Made by a program: the position numbers and the translations under genes
In this document: positions 10,038-18,755 of the stretch, piece after piece
Layout: the number at the start of each line of letters is the position of its first letter
Position numbering within the stretch: the stretch's first letter is position 1
The notes under the pieces: generated by a model
The model's input: only the letters and a program-made list of their open reading frames with translations
Told to the model about the DNA's origin: nothing
The model's database searches: none
Assembly: GCF_015207505.1 (NCBI RefSeq)
Contig: NZ_JADEWT010000039.1
Coordinates: 1-47,595, forward strand
Origin: Tychonema sp. LEGE 06208
Lineage (GTDB): Bacteria > Cyanobacteriota > Cyanobacteriia > Cyanobacteriales > Microcoleaceae
Reading direction: 5' to 3'
Length of the DNA: 47,595 nt

Positions 10038-10835
10038 TCACCCTTCCAAAGCCACCAAAAGACACAGCAACAAAACCTCCGTCCACTCCACTACAGCACC
10101 GTAAGTATCGCCCGTATGGCCGCCCAAACGGTGGTTAAACCAGGCTCCGACAAAAATTCCGATCGCACTTCCGCCCAAAGCCATCCCCACCGCCAACAGC
10201 CACCGATCGCCATCCAAGACAACTTGCAGCACGCTCAAACTTAGCAACAACAGAACTCCTGGGATAAAATCAAAAGGTGAATAAATCGATTCTTTATGAA
10301 AAGCTCCCTTACCCTCCGGGCGGAGATAGGGATAGCGGGCGATCGCCACCAGTTGGCCCCACCTCCCCCAACCCGCCACACCCATCAAAGCCAGCCACCG
10401 ATAGTGATTCAAATCCGAAAGAGCGACAGTTTTCAGCAGGACGATCGCGATCGCAGCCATCGCCCCAAAAGCCCCTGTAACGCTGTCCCGCATCACTTCC
10501 AGTCGGCGCACAGGGTCGGGTACGGCAAGCCCGTCCGCCGCGTCCATAGCCCCATCTAGGTGCAGCCCCCCAGTGATGGCGATGCCCAAAACTACCACCA
10601 AGGCCGATCGAGTCAGGGCAGGCATACCGAACAACTGCAACCCAATATCCGCCAGTCCCAGCATCCCGCCGATCAAAAGCCCGATCGCCGGAGCCAAACG
10701 AGCAATGCCCCGGAACTCCAAAGTCCAAGACACAGGCACCGGCAAACAAGTATAAAACGCGACTGCAGCTGCCATAGCAGCGCCTTGATTCCGGAAAAAG
10801 TCGATCGTAGAGCGAACCAATTGATCATCCACCAT
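10038..10835 (-). CDS. cobS: Cobalamin synthase (adenosylcobinamide-GDP ribazoletransferase)
   Basis: Joins adenosylcobinamide-GDP to alpha-ribazole (phosphate) in the last steps of cobamide synthesis, at the membrane. Seen: 265 residues, normal for CobS/CobV; the family signature [12 protein letters not shown] followed by [16 protein letters not shown]; and several hydrophobic segments across the protein. Starts at ATG 10835, with no strong ribosome site. It is convergent with the NRPS, and its stop codon sits a few bases from the repeat block. No other cobalamin gene is in the window, and no cobalamin riboswitch is evident in the 259-base upstream gap. Confidence 0.95.
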   Translation of the reverse strand: MVDDQLVRSTIDFFRNQGAAMAAAVAFYTCLPVPVSWTLEFRGIARLAPAIGLLIGGMLGLADIGLQLFGMPALTRSALVVVLGIAITGGLHLDGAMDAADGLAVPDPVRRLEVMRDSVTGAFGAMAAIAIVLLKTVALSDLNHYRWLALMGVAGWGRWGQLVAIARYPYLRPEGKGAFHKESIYSPFDFIPGVLLLLSLSVLQVVLDGDRWLLAVGMALGGSAIGIFVGAWFNHRLGGHTGDTYGAVVEWTEVLLLCLLVALEG

Positions 10836-11094
10836 AAGATAGAAATTTTTTCATTTTGTATACAGTTGTCAATTCATTAGCTTGTGCCAGAATTGGAACT
10901 GTAACACGCTAGTCCTTTGGATCGGGCATTCCTCCTGTCCGAGCAATTTTCCCCGGAAAACCTCTGCCGGCAGCGCTCCCGAAGCTCCCTATCTAAAATG
11001 ACTAAACTCAAGATTCTGGTTTCCCGTATCCAGAATTCTAGCTAACTCCCCGATTTTCAAAACGGGAAAATACTACAACAGAGGCTTTTGTTCC

Positions 11095-11544
11095 ATGAGT
11101 CACGACCAATCGAATAACAGGGTAGTTGCTCCTTGCATCATTGATACAGGCATTGTCGTCAACAAGCGCGATATCAAAAGATTGCTGTTTGATTTAGGAC
11201 GTGTGCGCTACCTTCACATCCAAGATGGCAAGATTTACAGCGAAGGTGAAGGGTACGTGCTCGAAGTCTTCGCCAACCCCCACCGTTCTACCCTGATTGC
11301 CAACCACGGGCTTTATTTGAACGTGTATAGTTTTGATTACCTGGAACTGAAACAGTCCCCGGTCGAGGGTGCTTATTTTGACCTGATTCAAGACGGCCGG
11401 CAGTTGCGGTTAATTCCCCTCTCCAATCCTTTGCAAGAGCAAGTCTCCCGGAATTTAAATGCTGCGGCTTTGGATGCGGTTGTCGATCAGGTACTCTCAG
11501 GCCACTGGGATCTGCAATTGGATGAGGATGATTCTCAGTTTTAA
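11095..11544 (+). CDS. Conserved cyanobacterial protein of unknown function
   Basis: 149 residues, soluble, acidic at the C-terminus (DLQLDEDDSQF), with no signal peptide or membrane segment. The middle has alternating beta-type segments (RYLHIQDGKIYSEGEGYVLEVF). I cannot name a domain or reaction. It lies upstream of tgt and psbK on the same strand but 223 bases before the tgt start, with a TTTTAGA heptamer array between, so co-transcription is uncertain. The clear ATG start and normal composition argue that it is a real gene. Confidence 0.8.
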   Translation: MSHDQSNNRVVAPCIIDTGIVVNKRDIKRLLFDLGRVRYLHIQDGKIYSEGEGYVLEVFANPHRSTLIANHGLYLNVYSFDYLELKQSPVEGAYFDLIQDGRQLRLIPLSNPLQEQVSRNLNAAALDAVVDQVLSGHWDLQLDEDDSQF

Positions 11545-11558
11545 TCACCAGTCAGTCG

Positions 11559-11590
11559 ATTTTAGATTTTAGATTTTAGATTTTAGATTT
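11559..11590. repeat. STRR array (ATTTTAG)n
   Basis: About four tandem copies of ATTTTAG directly after the 149-residue gene. A shorter copy of the same heptamer is at 19267-19288. Confidence 0.8.
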
Positions 11591-11767
11591 ACTCGAAAGA
11601 TGAATCTGGGAGATTAAATTTTGGTCTAAAATTTTTGGTCATCTATGAAAGAAGTCCGGGCTTGTCTCCGTTTTTGGGCTCAGTCATGGGTTTTTTGTCT
11701 CAATCTCCATAAGAATAGGTTAGATAACAACGACTGCCCAGTAGCGGTTAACGATCGACGGAGACTA

Positions 11768-12898
11768 ATGACTGAAGACAACGGGAGATTTTCTTTTAAA
11801 TGTAAGGCTAACTGCAGCCATACTCAAGCACGTGCAGGGGTTTTTACCACTCCCCACGGTATTGTGGAAACGCCTAAATTTATGCCCGTGGGGACGCTGG
11901 CTAATGTCAAAACCTTGACCCCGGCACATCTTGAAGACGCAGGTTCTCAAATGGTTTTGGCGAATACTTATCATTTGCACTTGCAGCCGGGGGAACGAAT
12001 TGTCGCAGGCGCTGGCGGATTGCACAAATTTATGGCTTGGCCGGGCCCGATTCTGACGGATTCGGGCGGCTTTCAGGTGTTTAGCTTGAGCCAAATGCGG
12101 ACTATTTCGGAGAATGGGGTGACTTTTCGAGCTCCCCGCGACGGCCGCATCATTAATTTAACGCCGGAAAAATCGATCGAGATTCAGAACGAGTTGGGCG
12201 CTGACGTGATTATGGCCTTTGATGAGTGTCCGCCTTACCCCGCTACACGGGACGAGGTGGAGGCAGCGACAGATCGCACTTACCGCTGGCTGCAACGCTG
12301 TATGCAGGCTCACTCGCGCCCGGAACAAGCTTTGTTCGGCATCGTGCAGGGGGGTGTTTTCCCCGATTTGCGATCGCGCGCGGCGAACCAGTTGGTAGAC
12401 TTAGATTTGCCCGGTTATGCGATCGGCGGGGTTAGCGTCGGGGAATCGGGGGATTTGATCGCAGAGATTGTGAGAGTTACTGCGCCTCTGTTGCCGGCAA
12501 ATAAACCTCGTTATCTGATGGGGATTGGCACCTATCGGGAAATGGCGCTGGCTGTAGCGAGTGGCGTAGATATGTTTGACTGCGTGATTCCGACTCGGCT
12601 GGGCCGCCACGGGACGGCTTTTGTGCGAGGGGAACGCTGGAATTTGAAAAATGCTCGGTTTCGGGAGGATTTTGCTCCCCTGGATGAGTCTTGTCCTTGC
12701 TATACCTGCCAAAAATTCAGTCGGGCTTATTTGGCCCATTTGGCGCGGGCTAAGGAAGCACTCAGCTATACTTTGCTGGCGCTGCACAACGTGACGGAGT
12801 TGATTCGCTTTACTGGGAGGATGCGGGAGGCGATTTTGGCCGATCGATTTACCGAAGAGTTTGGCCACTGGCTGACACCGACTGTCGATCGATCGTGA
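11768..12898 (+). CDS. tgt: Queuine tRNA-ribosyltransferase (tRNA-guanine transglycosylase)
   Basis: Exchanges guanine-34 in GUN anticodons for a queuosine precursor. Seen: the N-terminal [13 protein letters not shown] block; [11 protein letters not shown]; the [10 protein letters not shown] motif carrying the general-acid Asp; [30 protein letters not shown] with the nucleophile Asp; and a C-terminal zinc site, CPCYTCQKF plus a distal His. The frame is open from 11645, but I start at ATG 11768: a GGAG lies eight bases before it, and the 376-residue product matches the family length, while the extra 41 residues have no Tgt character. psbK follows on the same strand 60 bases later. Confidence 0.96.
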   Translation: MTEDNGRFSFKCKANCSHTQARAGVFTTPHGIVETPKFMPVGTLANVKTLTPAHLEDAGSQMVLANTYHLHLQPGERIVAGAGGLHKFMAWPGPILTDSGGFQVFSLSQMRTISENGVTFRAPRDGRIINLTPEKSIEIQNELGADVIMAFDECPPYPATRDEVEAATDRTYRWLQRCMQAHSRPEQALFGIVQGGVFPDLRSRAANQLVDLDLPGYAIGGVSVGESGDLIAEIVRVTAPLLPANKPRYLMGIGTYREMALAVASGVDMFDCVIPTRLGRHGTAFVRGERWNLKNARFREDFAPLDESCPCYTCQKFSRAYLAHLARAKEALSYTLLALHNVTELIRFTGRMREAILADRFTEEFGHWLTPTVDRS

Positions 12899-12958
12899 GC
12901 TCCTTGGGTGAAGATATGCGACAATTATTAGAATTGTGTTGGATAGGTAGGTTGATTC

Positions 12959-13096
12959 ATGGAAGCTGCATTACTTTTAGCAAAACTGCCCGAAGCTTAT
13001 GCGATATTTGACCCGCTGGTTAATGTTTTGCCAGTGATTCCCGTGTTTTTCTTGCTGCTGGCTTTTGTCTGGCAAGCGGCTGTCGGGTTCAGATAA
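12959..13096 (+). CDS. psbK: Photosystem II reaction centre protein K
   Basis: A 45-residue single-span subunit of the PSII core in the thylakoid membrane. Seen: an eight-residue leader MEAALLLA, then [20 protein letters not shown], then a hydrophobic span ending [10 protein letters not shown], the PsbK signature. Processing before K9 would give the usual 37-residue mature form. It follows tgt, an arrangement I recall from other cyanobacteria, and has an AGGTAGG ribosome site before ATG. A strong hairpin follows. Confidence 0.96.
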   Translation: MEAALLLAKLPEAYAIFDPLVNVLPVIPVFFLLLAFVWQAAVGFR

Positions 13097-13108
13097 GTCG
13101 GATTTTAG

Positions 13109-13147
13109 TAAAAGCAGGGGCTATTCACAAATTAGCCCCTGCTTTTA
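13109..13147 (+). terminator. Rho-independent-type terminator of psbK
   Basis: A perfect 15-base-pair stem, arms 13109-13123 and 13133-13147 (core GCAGGGGCTA/TAGCCCCTGC), with a nine-base loop, 12 bases after the psbK stop. The downstream arm ends in TTTT, but no long T tract follows. Confidence 0.85.
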
Positions 13148-13270
13148 GCTGTTGAGTTTTTGTTTCGATCGGGTTTGCGGTTGTTTCGGATAGATTTAAC
13201 CGCAGAGTCCGCAGAGTCCGCAGAGTCGGAGGAGAGAGAGTTGAATCATTAATCGGTGTAGCGCCTTTCT
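13148..13270. repeat. Spacer with a CCGCAGAGT triplet repeat
   Basis: About three tandem CCGCAGAGT units at 13200-13227. A relative (CCGCAGAGGGCGCTGAG) occurs at 31724-31751. No gene seen. Confidence 0.6.
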
Positions 13271-13825
13271 TCAGTTACCGCCGATCGCCTTTTGGAATGC
13301 CGGTCTTTCCGAGATCCGCTTCATGTAATCTAAAACAGCCGGATAAGCGCTGAGGTCTAGTTTCAGCATCATCGGGATGTAGCATAAAATTGAGCCGACT
13401 GCTGCGTCGGCGACGCCGAATTCATCGCCCATTAAAAACGGCTGTTTCTCGAAAATGCGATTTAACGGTTCTAACATTTTCGGGGTTTCGCGATCGCGAC
13501 TTGCTTCGACAAATATTCCCGGGCCGAGGGTAGCGTTAGCAAACATGACCCACTGCACGATTTCGGCTTGCTGCTCCAAACTATCGGGCATTTTACCGTA
13601 TTTTTGAGCTAAATACAGCAAAATTGCGCCGGATTCCCAAAGTTTAAAATCTCCATCCACAATTGCCGGTACTTTGCCGATCGGGTTAATTTCCAGAAAC
13701 TCTGGCTGCAAGTGTTCCCCTGCTTGCATATCTAGGGTGACGAATTCGTAGGGAACCGCTATTTCTTCAAGATACCACTGGACAATAGAGGCCCTGCTGC
13801 GGGCTCCGCCGTAAAGTTTCAGCAC
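13271..13825 (-). CDS. Glutathione S-transferase family protein
   Basis: 184 residues with an N-terminal thioredoxin-like half (LKLYGGARSRASIVQWYLEE... INPIGKVPAIVDGDFKLWESGAILLYLA) and a C-terminal all-helical half (GVADAAVGSILCY). The cis-Pro (KVPAI) and ES glutathione-contact motif are visible; the serine in SRAS may be the activating residue. The frame is open to 13978, but the extra 51 codons are encoded by GGGAATT-type repeats. I take GTG 13825, which has AAAGGA nine bases upstream. The substrate is unknown; detoxification or a reductive role is family inference. Confidence 0.88.
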   Translation of the reverse strand: MLKLYGGARSRASIVQWYLEEIAVPYEFVTLDMQAGEHLQPEFLEINPIGKVPAIVDGDFKLWESGAILLYLAQKYGKMPDSLEQQAEIVQWVMFANATLGPGIFVEASRDRETPKMLEPLNRIFEKQPFLMGDEFGVADAAVGSILCYIPMMLKLDLSAYPAVLDYMKRISERPAFQKAIGGN

Positions 13826-13870
13826 GGAATTTTTATCCTTTAACGTAATATTTCTGTTATAGCATCTTTG

Positions 13871-14050
13871 GGGAATTGGGAATTGAGAATTGGGAATTGA
13901 GAATTGGGAATTGGGCATTGGGAATTGGGCATTGGCCCGCGCAGGGCATTGGCCCGCGCAGGGAATAGGAACTAACAAATAACAAATAACAAATAACCAA
14001 TAACCAATAACTAATTACCAATAACTAATGACTACTGACTACTGACTACT
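13871..14050. repeat. Three adjoining STRR arrays
   Basis: GGGAATT/GAGAATT units at about 13871-13935, with the direct repeat GGCATTGGCCCGCGCAGG at about 13929-13964; AACAAAT/AACCAAT units at about 13974-14027; then GACTACT units to 14050. The last array runs into the mntP stop codon. Confidence 0.8.
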
Positions 14051-14052
14051 GA

Positions 14053-14634
14053 CTACTGTCCTGTAATTATTGTCGCTTCTGTTAAATGCACAAACAAGAT
14101 TCTACTGCCAATAAAAATCAAAATTGATCCACCCAATATTTCGATTTTATTAGCAAACAAGTTGCCGCATTTGTGCCCGATAAACACGCCGGCAAAAGCT
14201 AAAAAGAAAGTAATAAGTCCGATCGCAGTCACCGCCTGAGCAATAGAATCTTTCAAGACAGCAAATCCGACTCCCACTGCGAGGGCATCGAGACTCGTCG
14301 CCACCGACAGGGTTATCAAAGTCCCCGTATGTAAGGGATTGAACTTTTTTTCGCTTTCTTCGCCCTGCAGCGATTCGTAAATCATTTTACCGCCAATGAA
14401 ACTCAAAAGCCCAAAAACGATCCAATGGTCGATCGGTGTTATCCAAGAACTAAAACTCAGACCTGCCAACCATCCGATTACGGGCATCAACGCTTGAAAG
14501 CAGCCGAAAAATAAGGCAATTTTTAAAGCTTTGTTGAGCTTCATGTGTTTGATTGCTAAACCGCTAGAAATCGCTACAGCAAAAGCATCTGCTGCTAGTC
14601 CCAAGGAAAGAAAGACGGTAGTGGCTGCATCCAT
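14053..14634 (-). CDS. mntP: Manganese efflux pump MntP family protein
   Basis: Small inner-membrane exporter, 193 residues (E. coli MntP 188). Seen: six predicted membrane segments and the paired, internally repeated signatures LAADAFAVAISSG and ATSLDALAVGVGF, whose aspartates are the conserved metal-path residues of the family. Likely role is Mn(II) export, inferred from the family. Its TAG stop is contributed by the flanking GACTACT repeat. It is divergent from the cytochrome b561-like gene. I looked for and did not see a yybP-ykoY manganese riboswitch upstream. Confidence 0.9.
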   Translation of the reverse strand: MDAATTVFLSLGLAADAFAVAISSGLAIKHMKLNKALKIALFFGCFQALMPVIGWLAGLSFSSWITPIDHWIVFGLLSFIGGKMIYESLQGEESEKKFNPLHTGTLITLSVATSLDALAVGVGFAVLKDSIAQAVTAIGLITFFLAFAGVFIGHKCGNLFANKIEILGGSILIFIGSRILFVHLTEATIITGQ

Positions 14635-14795
14635 TTTTGTTAACTATGAAATCTTACGATTAAAGGAGTTTTTTAGACAATTTTAGTCTACACTAAACCT
14701 CGATAAAATAACGCTTTTATCACAATACATTCATTTTTAAATCACATTTATTTCATAATTTGCAGGTTGAAAAATGCCCGGATTGGTTGTAAAGT

Positions 14796-15428
14796 ATGGT
14801 GAAGAGTTTTTCAGTAGCAGAGTTGAGAATGTCGCAATCTAAACCTTACCAGCCATTGTTGCTCAGATTACTGCACGGGCTTAACGGTGCGATCGCCCTT
14901 TTAGCAATTTTGACCGCATTTTTGGTGTACAACGCCTATGACGGGCGGTTGGGCAAAATCCCCGCGCCTCCGATTGCCGATCTCATCGGGATTCACGGCA
15001 CTTTCGGCAAGCTGTTGCTGTTAGGAGTCATGCCGGCTTTTGCATTGTACAGTTTCCACGCAGGTCAACAACGCTTGGTGCAGCCGGATTCTTTTGGCAA
15101 ACTAACTCAGTTGGGAAAACCGATTTGGTGGTACAGTTTGCACCGGATTGTAAATACTTTGATGTTGTTAGCGCTGACTTGGGCGATCGCCTCTGGAAGT
15201 ATGGTTAAGGAAGAATGGCTTCCGGCGGGGGATTTGACGCAGATTTGGTATTATTTGCACGCTTCTGGTTGGGCGGTATTAGTGTTTTGTCTGCTGATGC
15301 ACTTGTTGATGAGTGCGAAAGTGGGGGGTTTACCGCTAATTTTGTCGATGTTTGATGTTGCGTACCGCCGGGAGGATTCGCCGGCTGCTTGGTGGCGCAA
15401 AATTCGCTCTTTTGTCGATCGCTCTTAA
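14796..15428 (+). CDS. Cytochrome b561-like multi-span membrane protein
   Basis: 210 residues with four to five hydrophobic helices. Histidines placed in or beside helices (LLHGLNG, GIHGTFGK, LHRIVNT, YLHASGW, LMHLLMS) fit a di-heme b-type cytochrome of the b561/Ni-Fe hydrogenase b-subunit fold. Likely a membrane electron carrier; partner unknown. ATG 14829 (MSQSKPYQP) is an alternative start that would remove 11 residues. A 29-codon hydrophobic frame follows seven bases after the stop. Confidence 0.72.
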   Translation: MVKSFSVAELRMSQSKPYQPLLLRLLHGLNGAIALLAILTAFLVYNAYDGRLGKIPAPPIADLIGIHGTFGKLLLLGVMPAFALYSFHAGQQRLVQPDSFGKLTQLGKPIWWYSLHRIVNTLMLLALTWAIASGSMVKEEWLPAGDLTQIWYYLHASGWAVLVFCLLMHLLMSAKVGGLPLILSMFDVAYRREDSPAAWWRKIRSFVDRS

Positions 15429-15435
15429 TGTAAAA

Positions 15436-15525
15436 ATGAACAAAAATATCCTATTAATTGTTGTGGAAATCGTGGTAATGGGAGGCTGGTTGTTTGCTGT
15501 TATCGCGCCTTTATTGTTCCCCTAA
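15436..15525 (+). CDS. Possible 29-residue single-span membrane peptide
   Basis: ATG-initiated frame of 29 codons. Short charged N-terminus (MNKN), then an almost entirely hydrophobic stretch (ILLIVVEIVVMGGW...), ending PLLFP. It lies seven bases after the b561-like gene on the same strand, in the way small subunits of cyanobacterial membrane complexes are placed. No clear ribosome site. It matches no photosystem or cytochrome b6f small subunit that I recognise, and a chance frame is possible. Confidence 0.35.
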   Translation: MNKNILLIVVEIVVMGGWLFAVIAPLLFP

Positions 15526-15577
15526 TCCGATCGCGATCGGCTTCGCAGCAACGATTTTCTGTTTTACGGGCTTTATA

Positions 15578-17983
15578 TCAAACGATTGGCAATTCTACGA
15601 TAAACTCAGCACCGCCCCCAGTTTGAGATTCAATTTCAGACGGTACTGGAGATTGAACGGTAAAAATACCGCCGTGCAATTCTACAATAATTTTATAGCA
15701 AGCCGATAGTCCCAACACTGTAAAATTTTTCCAGGATTTAGTATTGCCAAATGGTTCAAATATTCTCTGTTGAATCTCTGGCGAAATCCGGCAGCCGTTG
15801 TGGGCGATCGATACTGCAATAAACCTGCCAGAAAAATGCTCTACTATATCTGTTTTAATTGTAATGATTGGCTCGGAGTTGTCAAGACTGTTAACAGCAT
15901 CAATCGCATTGTTGAGGATATTCGTAAATACTTGGCTGAGTTGACCGGGATAACACAAAATTGGTGGCTGGTTGTTATATTCCTTGACTACTAATACTTT
16001 GGGAGACAATCGGTGATCGAGCAATAGCAGTATATTGTCGATACCTTCGTGAACGTTGGTGCGTTCTTTGTTAGCTTTGTCAGGAAGTGAAATTTTCCGA
16101 AAAGCCACTACGAGCTGCCGAATGCGATCGGTTCCTATTTTCAGAGCGTTGATAGTTTCCGGCAAGTCTTGGCTGATAAAATCTAGGTCGAAGGTTTCTA
16201 TTTCTCTGGCAATTCGCGGCACTGGTTGGGGGTACTGTTCGCGATAAAGGTGAATTATTTCGAGCAAATATTTGATATAATCGTTGACGTGAATCAGGCG
16301 ACCATAAATAAAGTTAATTGGGTTATTAATATCCTGGGAAATTCCGGCAGCGAGTTGACCCAAAATTGCCATTTTTTCGCTTTTTACTAAATGCTCTTCG
16401 GTTTTTCTCAGTTGGGCTAATACTTCTTCTAAAAGTTTGAGTTCTTCTTGAATTTGTCCCTGGAGTTGAGATTGAGAAATTGCGATCGCCAGTGAATCTG
16501 CTATGGCTTCCAAAACTTCTAATTCGTTGGGATTCGCAAACTGCCGATTAGCAATGGTGAACAGATATCCCAGCCGATTAGTCTGAGTAAGTACGGGTAC
16601 TGTTGCGTAGCGGCTGTTTGTGAGTTCGAGATGGGCGGGTTTTGGAAATCCTGCGACATCAGAGGCGGAGGTTTTATTGAGAATTACTGTTTCGCACCGG
16701 TGCAGCCGTGCAGCTAAATCTCCCGATGGCCCTCCGGTAGCGCCGAAGATTCCCAAGCGCCCCGATAAACCTTGTCGGCAATATTCCCAGCAAAATTCTA
16801 CTGTATCTTGTCGGGGGTCGTACCAGCCGAATATTGCTCGATCGAGCTTTAACAATGTACCGAGTTCTTCTACTGTTGTTTGCAGGATGCGATCGAGCGG
16901 CAAGCCAGCGCGAATGCGGCCGCTCAAGCGGTGAATCAGGGCCTCTGAGCGAGTGCGGATGTAATTTTCGGCAAACAGCTTATTTGCTGCAATTACTGCG
17001 ACAATAGCTGCTGCTAAGAGTATGGTGGCGGCTGCTGCTAATATGTTTAAGGCGATTAGTTCTTTTTCGATGTGGTGGGAAGGAATTACTAGGGCGATCG
17101 ACCATTCAGCTTGCTCTAAGGGAAGATAAGCAACATAAACTCTGGCATCGTTGATTTTGGTCAACAAAATGCCTGTTTTTTGATAAACCATCTCCCTGGC
17201 TACATTTGCCAAATTAGTATCTGCGGACTCCAACAGACTCGGAGTCGGCTTGTCGATATTTCCGATTAACCGAGCGTCGGGATGGACAATGGGGACTCCT
17301 TGAGAATTGAGAACAAAAGCATAAGTTCCTGTTTCATATTCCAGTTTTTTTACTACTTCGGCTATTCTGTCGGTGCTGATTATGCCGTTCATTACTCCGA
17401 TCGGCTTGTCGGCTGTTTTGTCCAGAAAATTTGCCGAATTTGAGCGCACCGGAGCCGAAATGGGAACAATACTCTGTTGTTTTAGCGTGCGAGAAATTGT
17501 AGGATCTGAAACATAGACTTCGCCAGCCATTGCTTTTTTGAAGTGTTGGCGATCGCTGACATTAATCAAAGCTCTGCCGACTTTTGTAGTGAAATAAAAA
17601 CCGTCGGGATCGATTAATGCCAAATGCTCGAAGTCTTGTAGTCGATTGACTTCCGATTTTAAATAAGGCCCAGCCACTGACCAATTCATCGATCGCACCG
17701 AAGGAGTGTTTGCGAGGAGTTCTATCTGGGCCTTTTTCGTGCCGATCCAGCGATCGATCTTGTTCCCGCCCTGCTTAACCTCTAACAAAGCATTTCGCTC
17801 TAAATTGTCCACAATCAAGCGGCGCACGCTGTAATAGCTGATGCAACTAATGATGCTAGCTGCTAGAATTGTTGCGCCCAAAATTAACAGCGCAATTTTG
17901 TAGGGAAAATTGTATTTGCCCTTAAATCCCGCTGGCAACAATCTTGTTAATTTCCACCACTTCACTTTCGCAAAGCTTCCCAT
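15578..17983 (-). CDS. Membrane sensor histidine-kinase homologue (Cache-GAF-HisKA-HATPase) with degenerate catalytic sites
   Basis: 801 residues. Seen: a membrane helix at about 28-50; an extracytoplasmic double-Cache-like region at about 55-300; a second helix at about 310-332; a GAF domain at about 350-505; a coiled coil at about 508-540; a dimerisation helix pair; and an HATPase domain at about 660-800. The H-box reads AAGISQDINNP, with Gln (Q550) where the phosphorylated His should be. The G1 box reads AHNGCRI, with His728 for the ATP-binding Asp, and the G2 box lacks GTGLGL (NFTVLGLS). The N-box (NILNNAIDAV) is intact. The open frame argues against a decayed gene. It may be a non-catalytic sensor that modulates a partner kinase; the ligand is unknown. 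Confidence 0.9.
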   Translation of the reverse strand: MGSFAKVKWWKLTRLLPAGFKGKYNFPYKIALLILGATILAASIISCISYYSVRRLIVDNLERNALLEVKQGGNKIDRWIGTKKAQIELLANTPSVRSMNWSVAGPYLKSEVNRLQDFEHLALIDPDGFYFTTKVGRALINVSDRQHFKKAMAGEVYVSDPTISRTLKQQSIVPISAPVRSNSANFLDKTADKPIGVMNGIISTDRIAEVVKKLEYETGTYAFVLNSQGVPIVHPDARLIGNIDKPTPSLLESADTNLANVAREMVYQKTGILLTKINDARVYVAYLPLEQAEWSIALVIPSHHIEKELIALNILAAAATILLAAAIVAVIAANKLFAENYIRTRSEALIHRLSGRIRAGLPLDRILQTTVEELGTLLKLDRAIFGWYDPRQDTVEFCWEYCRQGLSGRLGIFGATGGPSGDLAARLHRCETVILNKTSASDVAGFPKPAHLELTNSRYATVPVLTQTNRLGYLFTIANRQFANPNELEVLEAIADSLAIAISQSQLQGQIQEELKLLEEVLAQLRKTEEHLVKSEKMAILGQLAAGISQDINNPINFIYGRLIHVNDYIKYLLEIIHLYREQYPQPVPRIAREIETFDLDFISQDLPETINALKIGTDRIRQLVVAFRKISLPDKANKERTNVHEGIDNILLLLDHRLSPKVLVVKEYNNQPPILCYPGQLSQVFTNILNNAIDAVNSLDNSEPIITIKTDIVEHFSGRFIAVSIAHNGCRISPEIQQRIFEPFGNTKSWKNFTVLGLSACYKIIVELHGGIFTVQSPVPSEIESQTGGGAEFIVELPIV

Positions 17984-18180
17984 GGTTTGACCAATTTGTG
18001 AGATTAAAATCCTCAGCTCACCTGCGATGCACTTGCTCGCCTGCGAGCAGTCTGAAAACTACTAGCATTGAATAAGTGCGGGGATTTTTTGATTTTTTCC
18101 CGTTGGCCGGCTCACTCTGTTAAACTGGAATCAGATTTTACCATATTTTTGATAAATTAAAACATTTCAGCGACTACTTA

Positions 18181-18258
18181 AGTCATCAGTCATCAGTCAT
18201 TAGTCATCAGTCATCAGTCATTAGTCATTGGTCATTGGTCATCGGTCATCGGTCATCA
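18181..18258. repeat. STRR array (GTCATNR)n
   Basis: About eleven heptamers alternating GTCATCA, GTCATTA, GTCATTG and GTCATCG. The same family recurs at 37316-37447. Confidence 0.85.
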
Positions 18259-18590
18259 GGAAGAAGTATTACACAGTAAGCTTTTTAGCGATCGGGCTTT
18301 TGCTTGTTACCAGTTCGAGCGAAAGCCTGGCCTATAGACGAAGATGAGCCTCTTTTGACCTCCCAACTTATACCAAAGAGGACTGTAGAAGCTGTTTGAG
18401 TTATGAAATTTTTCTTCTTTAATTGTTTTGTTAAGTCTTGTTAAGAGTCATATAAAATGCGTATTCCATGCTCTAGGTTGAAATTTAGTAAGGTACGGGC
18501 AAGGACGCACCCTAAGTTAATGTGTTTGGCGTTTTTTTTAATAAAACATTAAAAGTTTTGAGTTATTAATGAATGAACTAAAAATGTGTT

Positions 18591-18683
18591 ATATCAATTC
18601 CGATTGCACCGGGATGATGTTAACGGTTAACAGTCAACAGTCAACAGTGAATTTACTATTCCGATGAAGAGAGGATTTGATAT
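18591..18683. mobile_element. MITE-like element, copy A (93 bases)
   Basis: Bounded by ATATCAATTCCG and TTTGATAT, which are inverted repeats. It carries the shared core GTGAATTTACTATTCCGATG and four GTTAACR/GTCAACA heptamers. It matches copy B at 39272-39372 over its whole length. No coding capacity, so any movement would need a transposase in trans. Confidence 0.75.
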
Positions 18684-18755
18684 TAAATATTCAATTCACA
18701 TTTCAAAACTCAAAACTATTTTCGGTGCTAAATTGCCGCAGTTTGGCGACTTAAT

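Larger units (their letters stand above)
17984..18755. other. 772-base spacer: STRR array and a mini-element, no gene
   Basis: The promoter of the sensor gene should lie at its left end. It contains a GTCATCA/GTCATTA/GTCATTG heptamer array (18181-18258) and a mini-element (18591-18683). The stretch 18260-18590 has no frame, tRNA or known RNA that I recognise. Confidence 0.7.

Noticed and set aside
10836-11094. Cobalamin riboswitch or small RNA upstream of cobS
   Set aside because: The spacer shows no B12-box-like conserved core and no strong paired elements that I can identify.
11645-11767. 41-residue N-terminal extension of Tgt
   Set aside because: No similarity to Tgt; ATG 11768 has a GGAG site and gives the usual 376 residues.
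13826-13978. N-terminal extension of the glutathione S-transferase
   Set aside because: Encoded by GGGAATT-type intergenic repeats; GTG 13825 has a good ribosome site and gives the family length.
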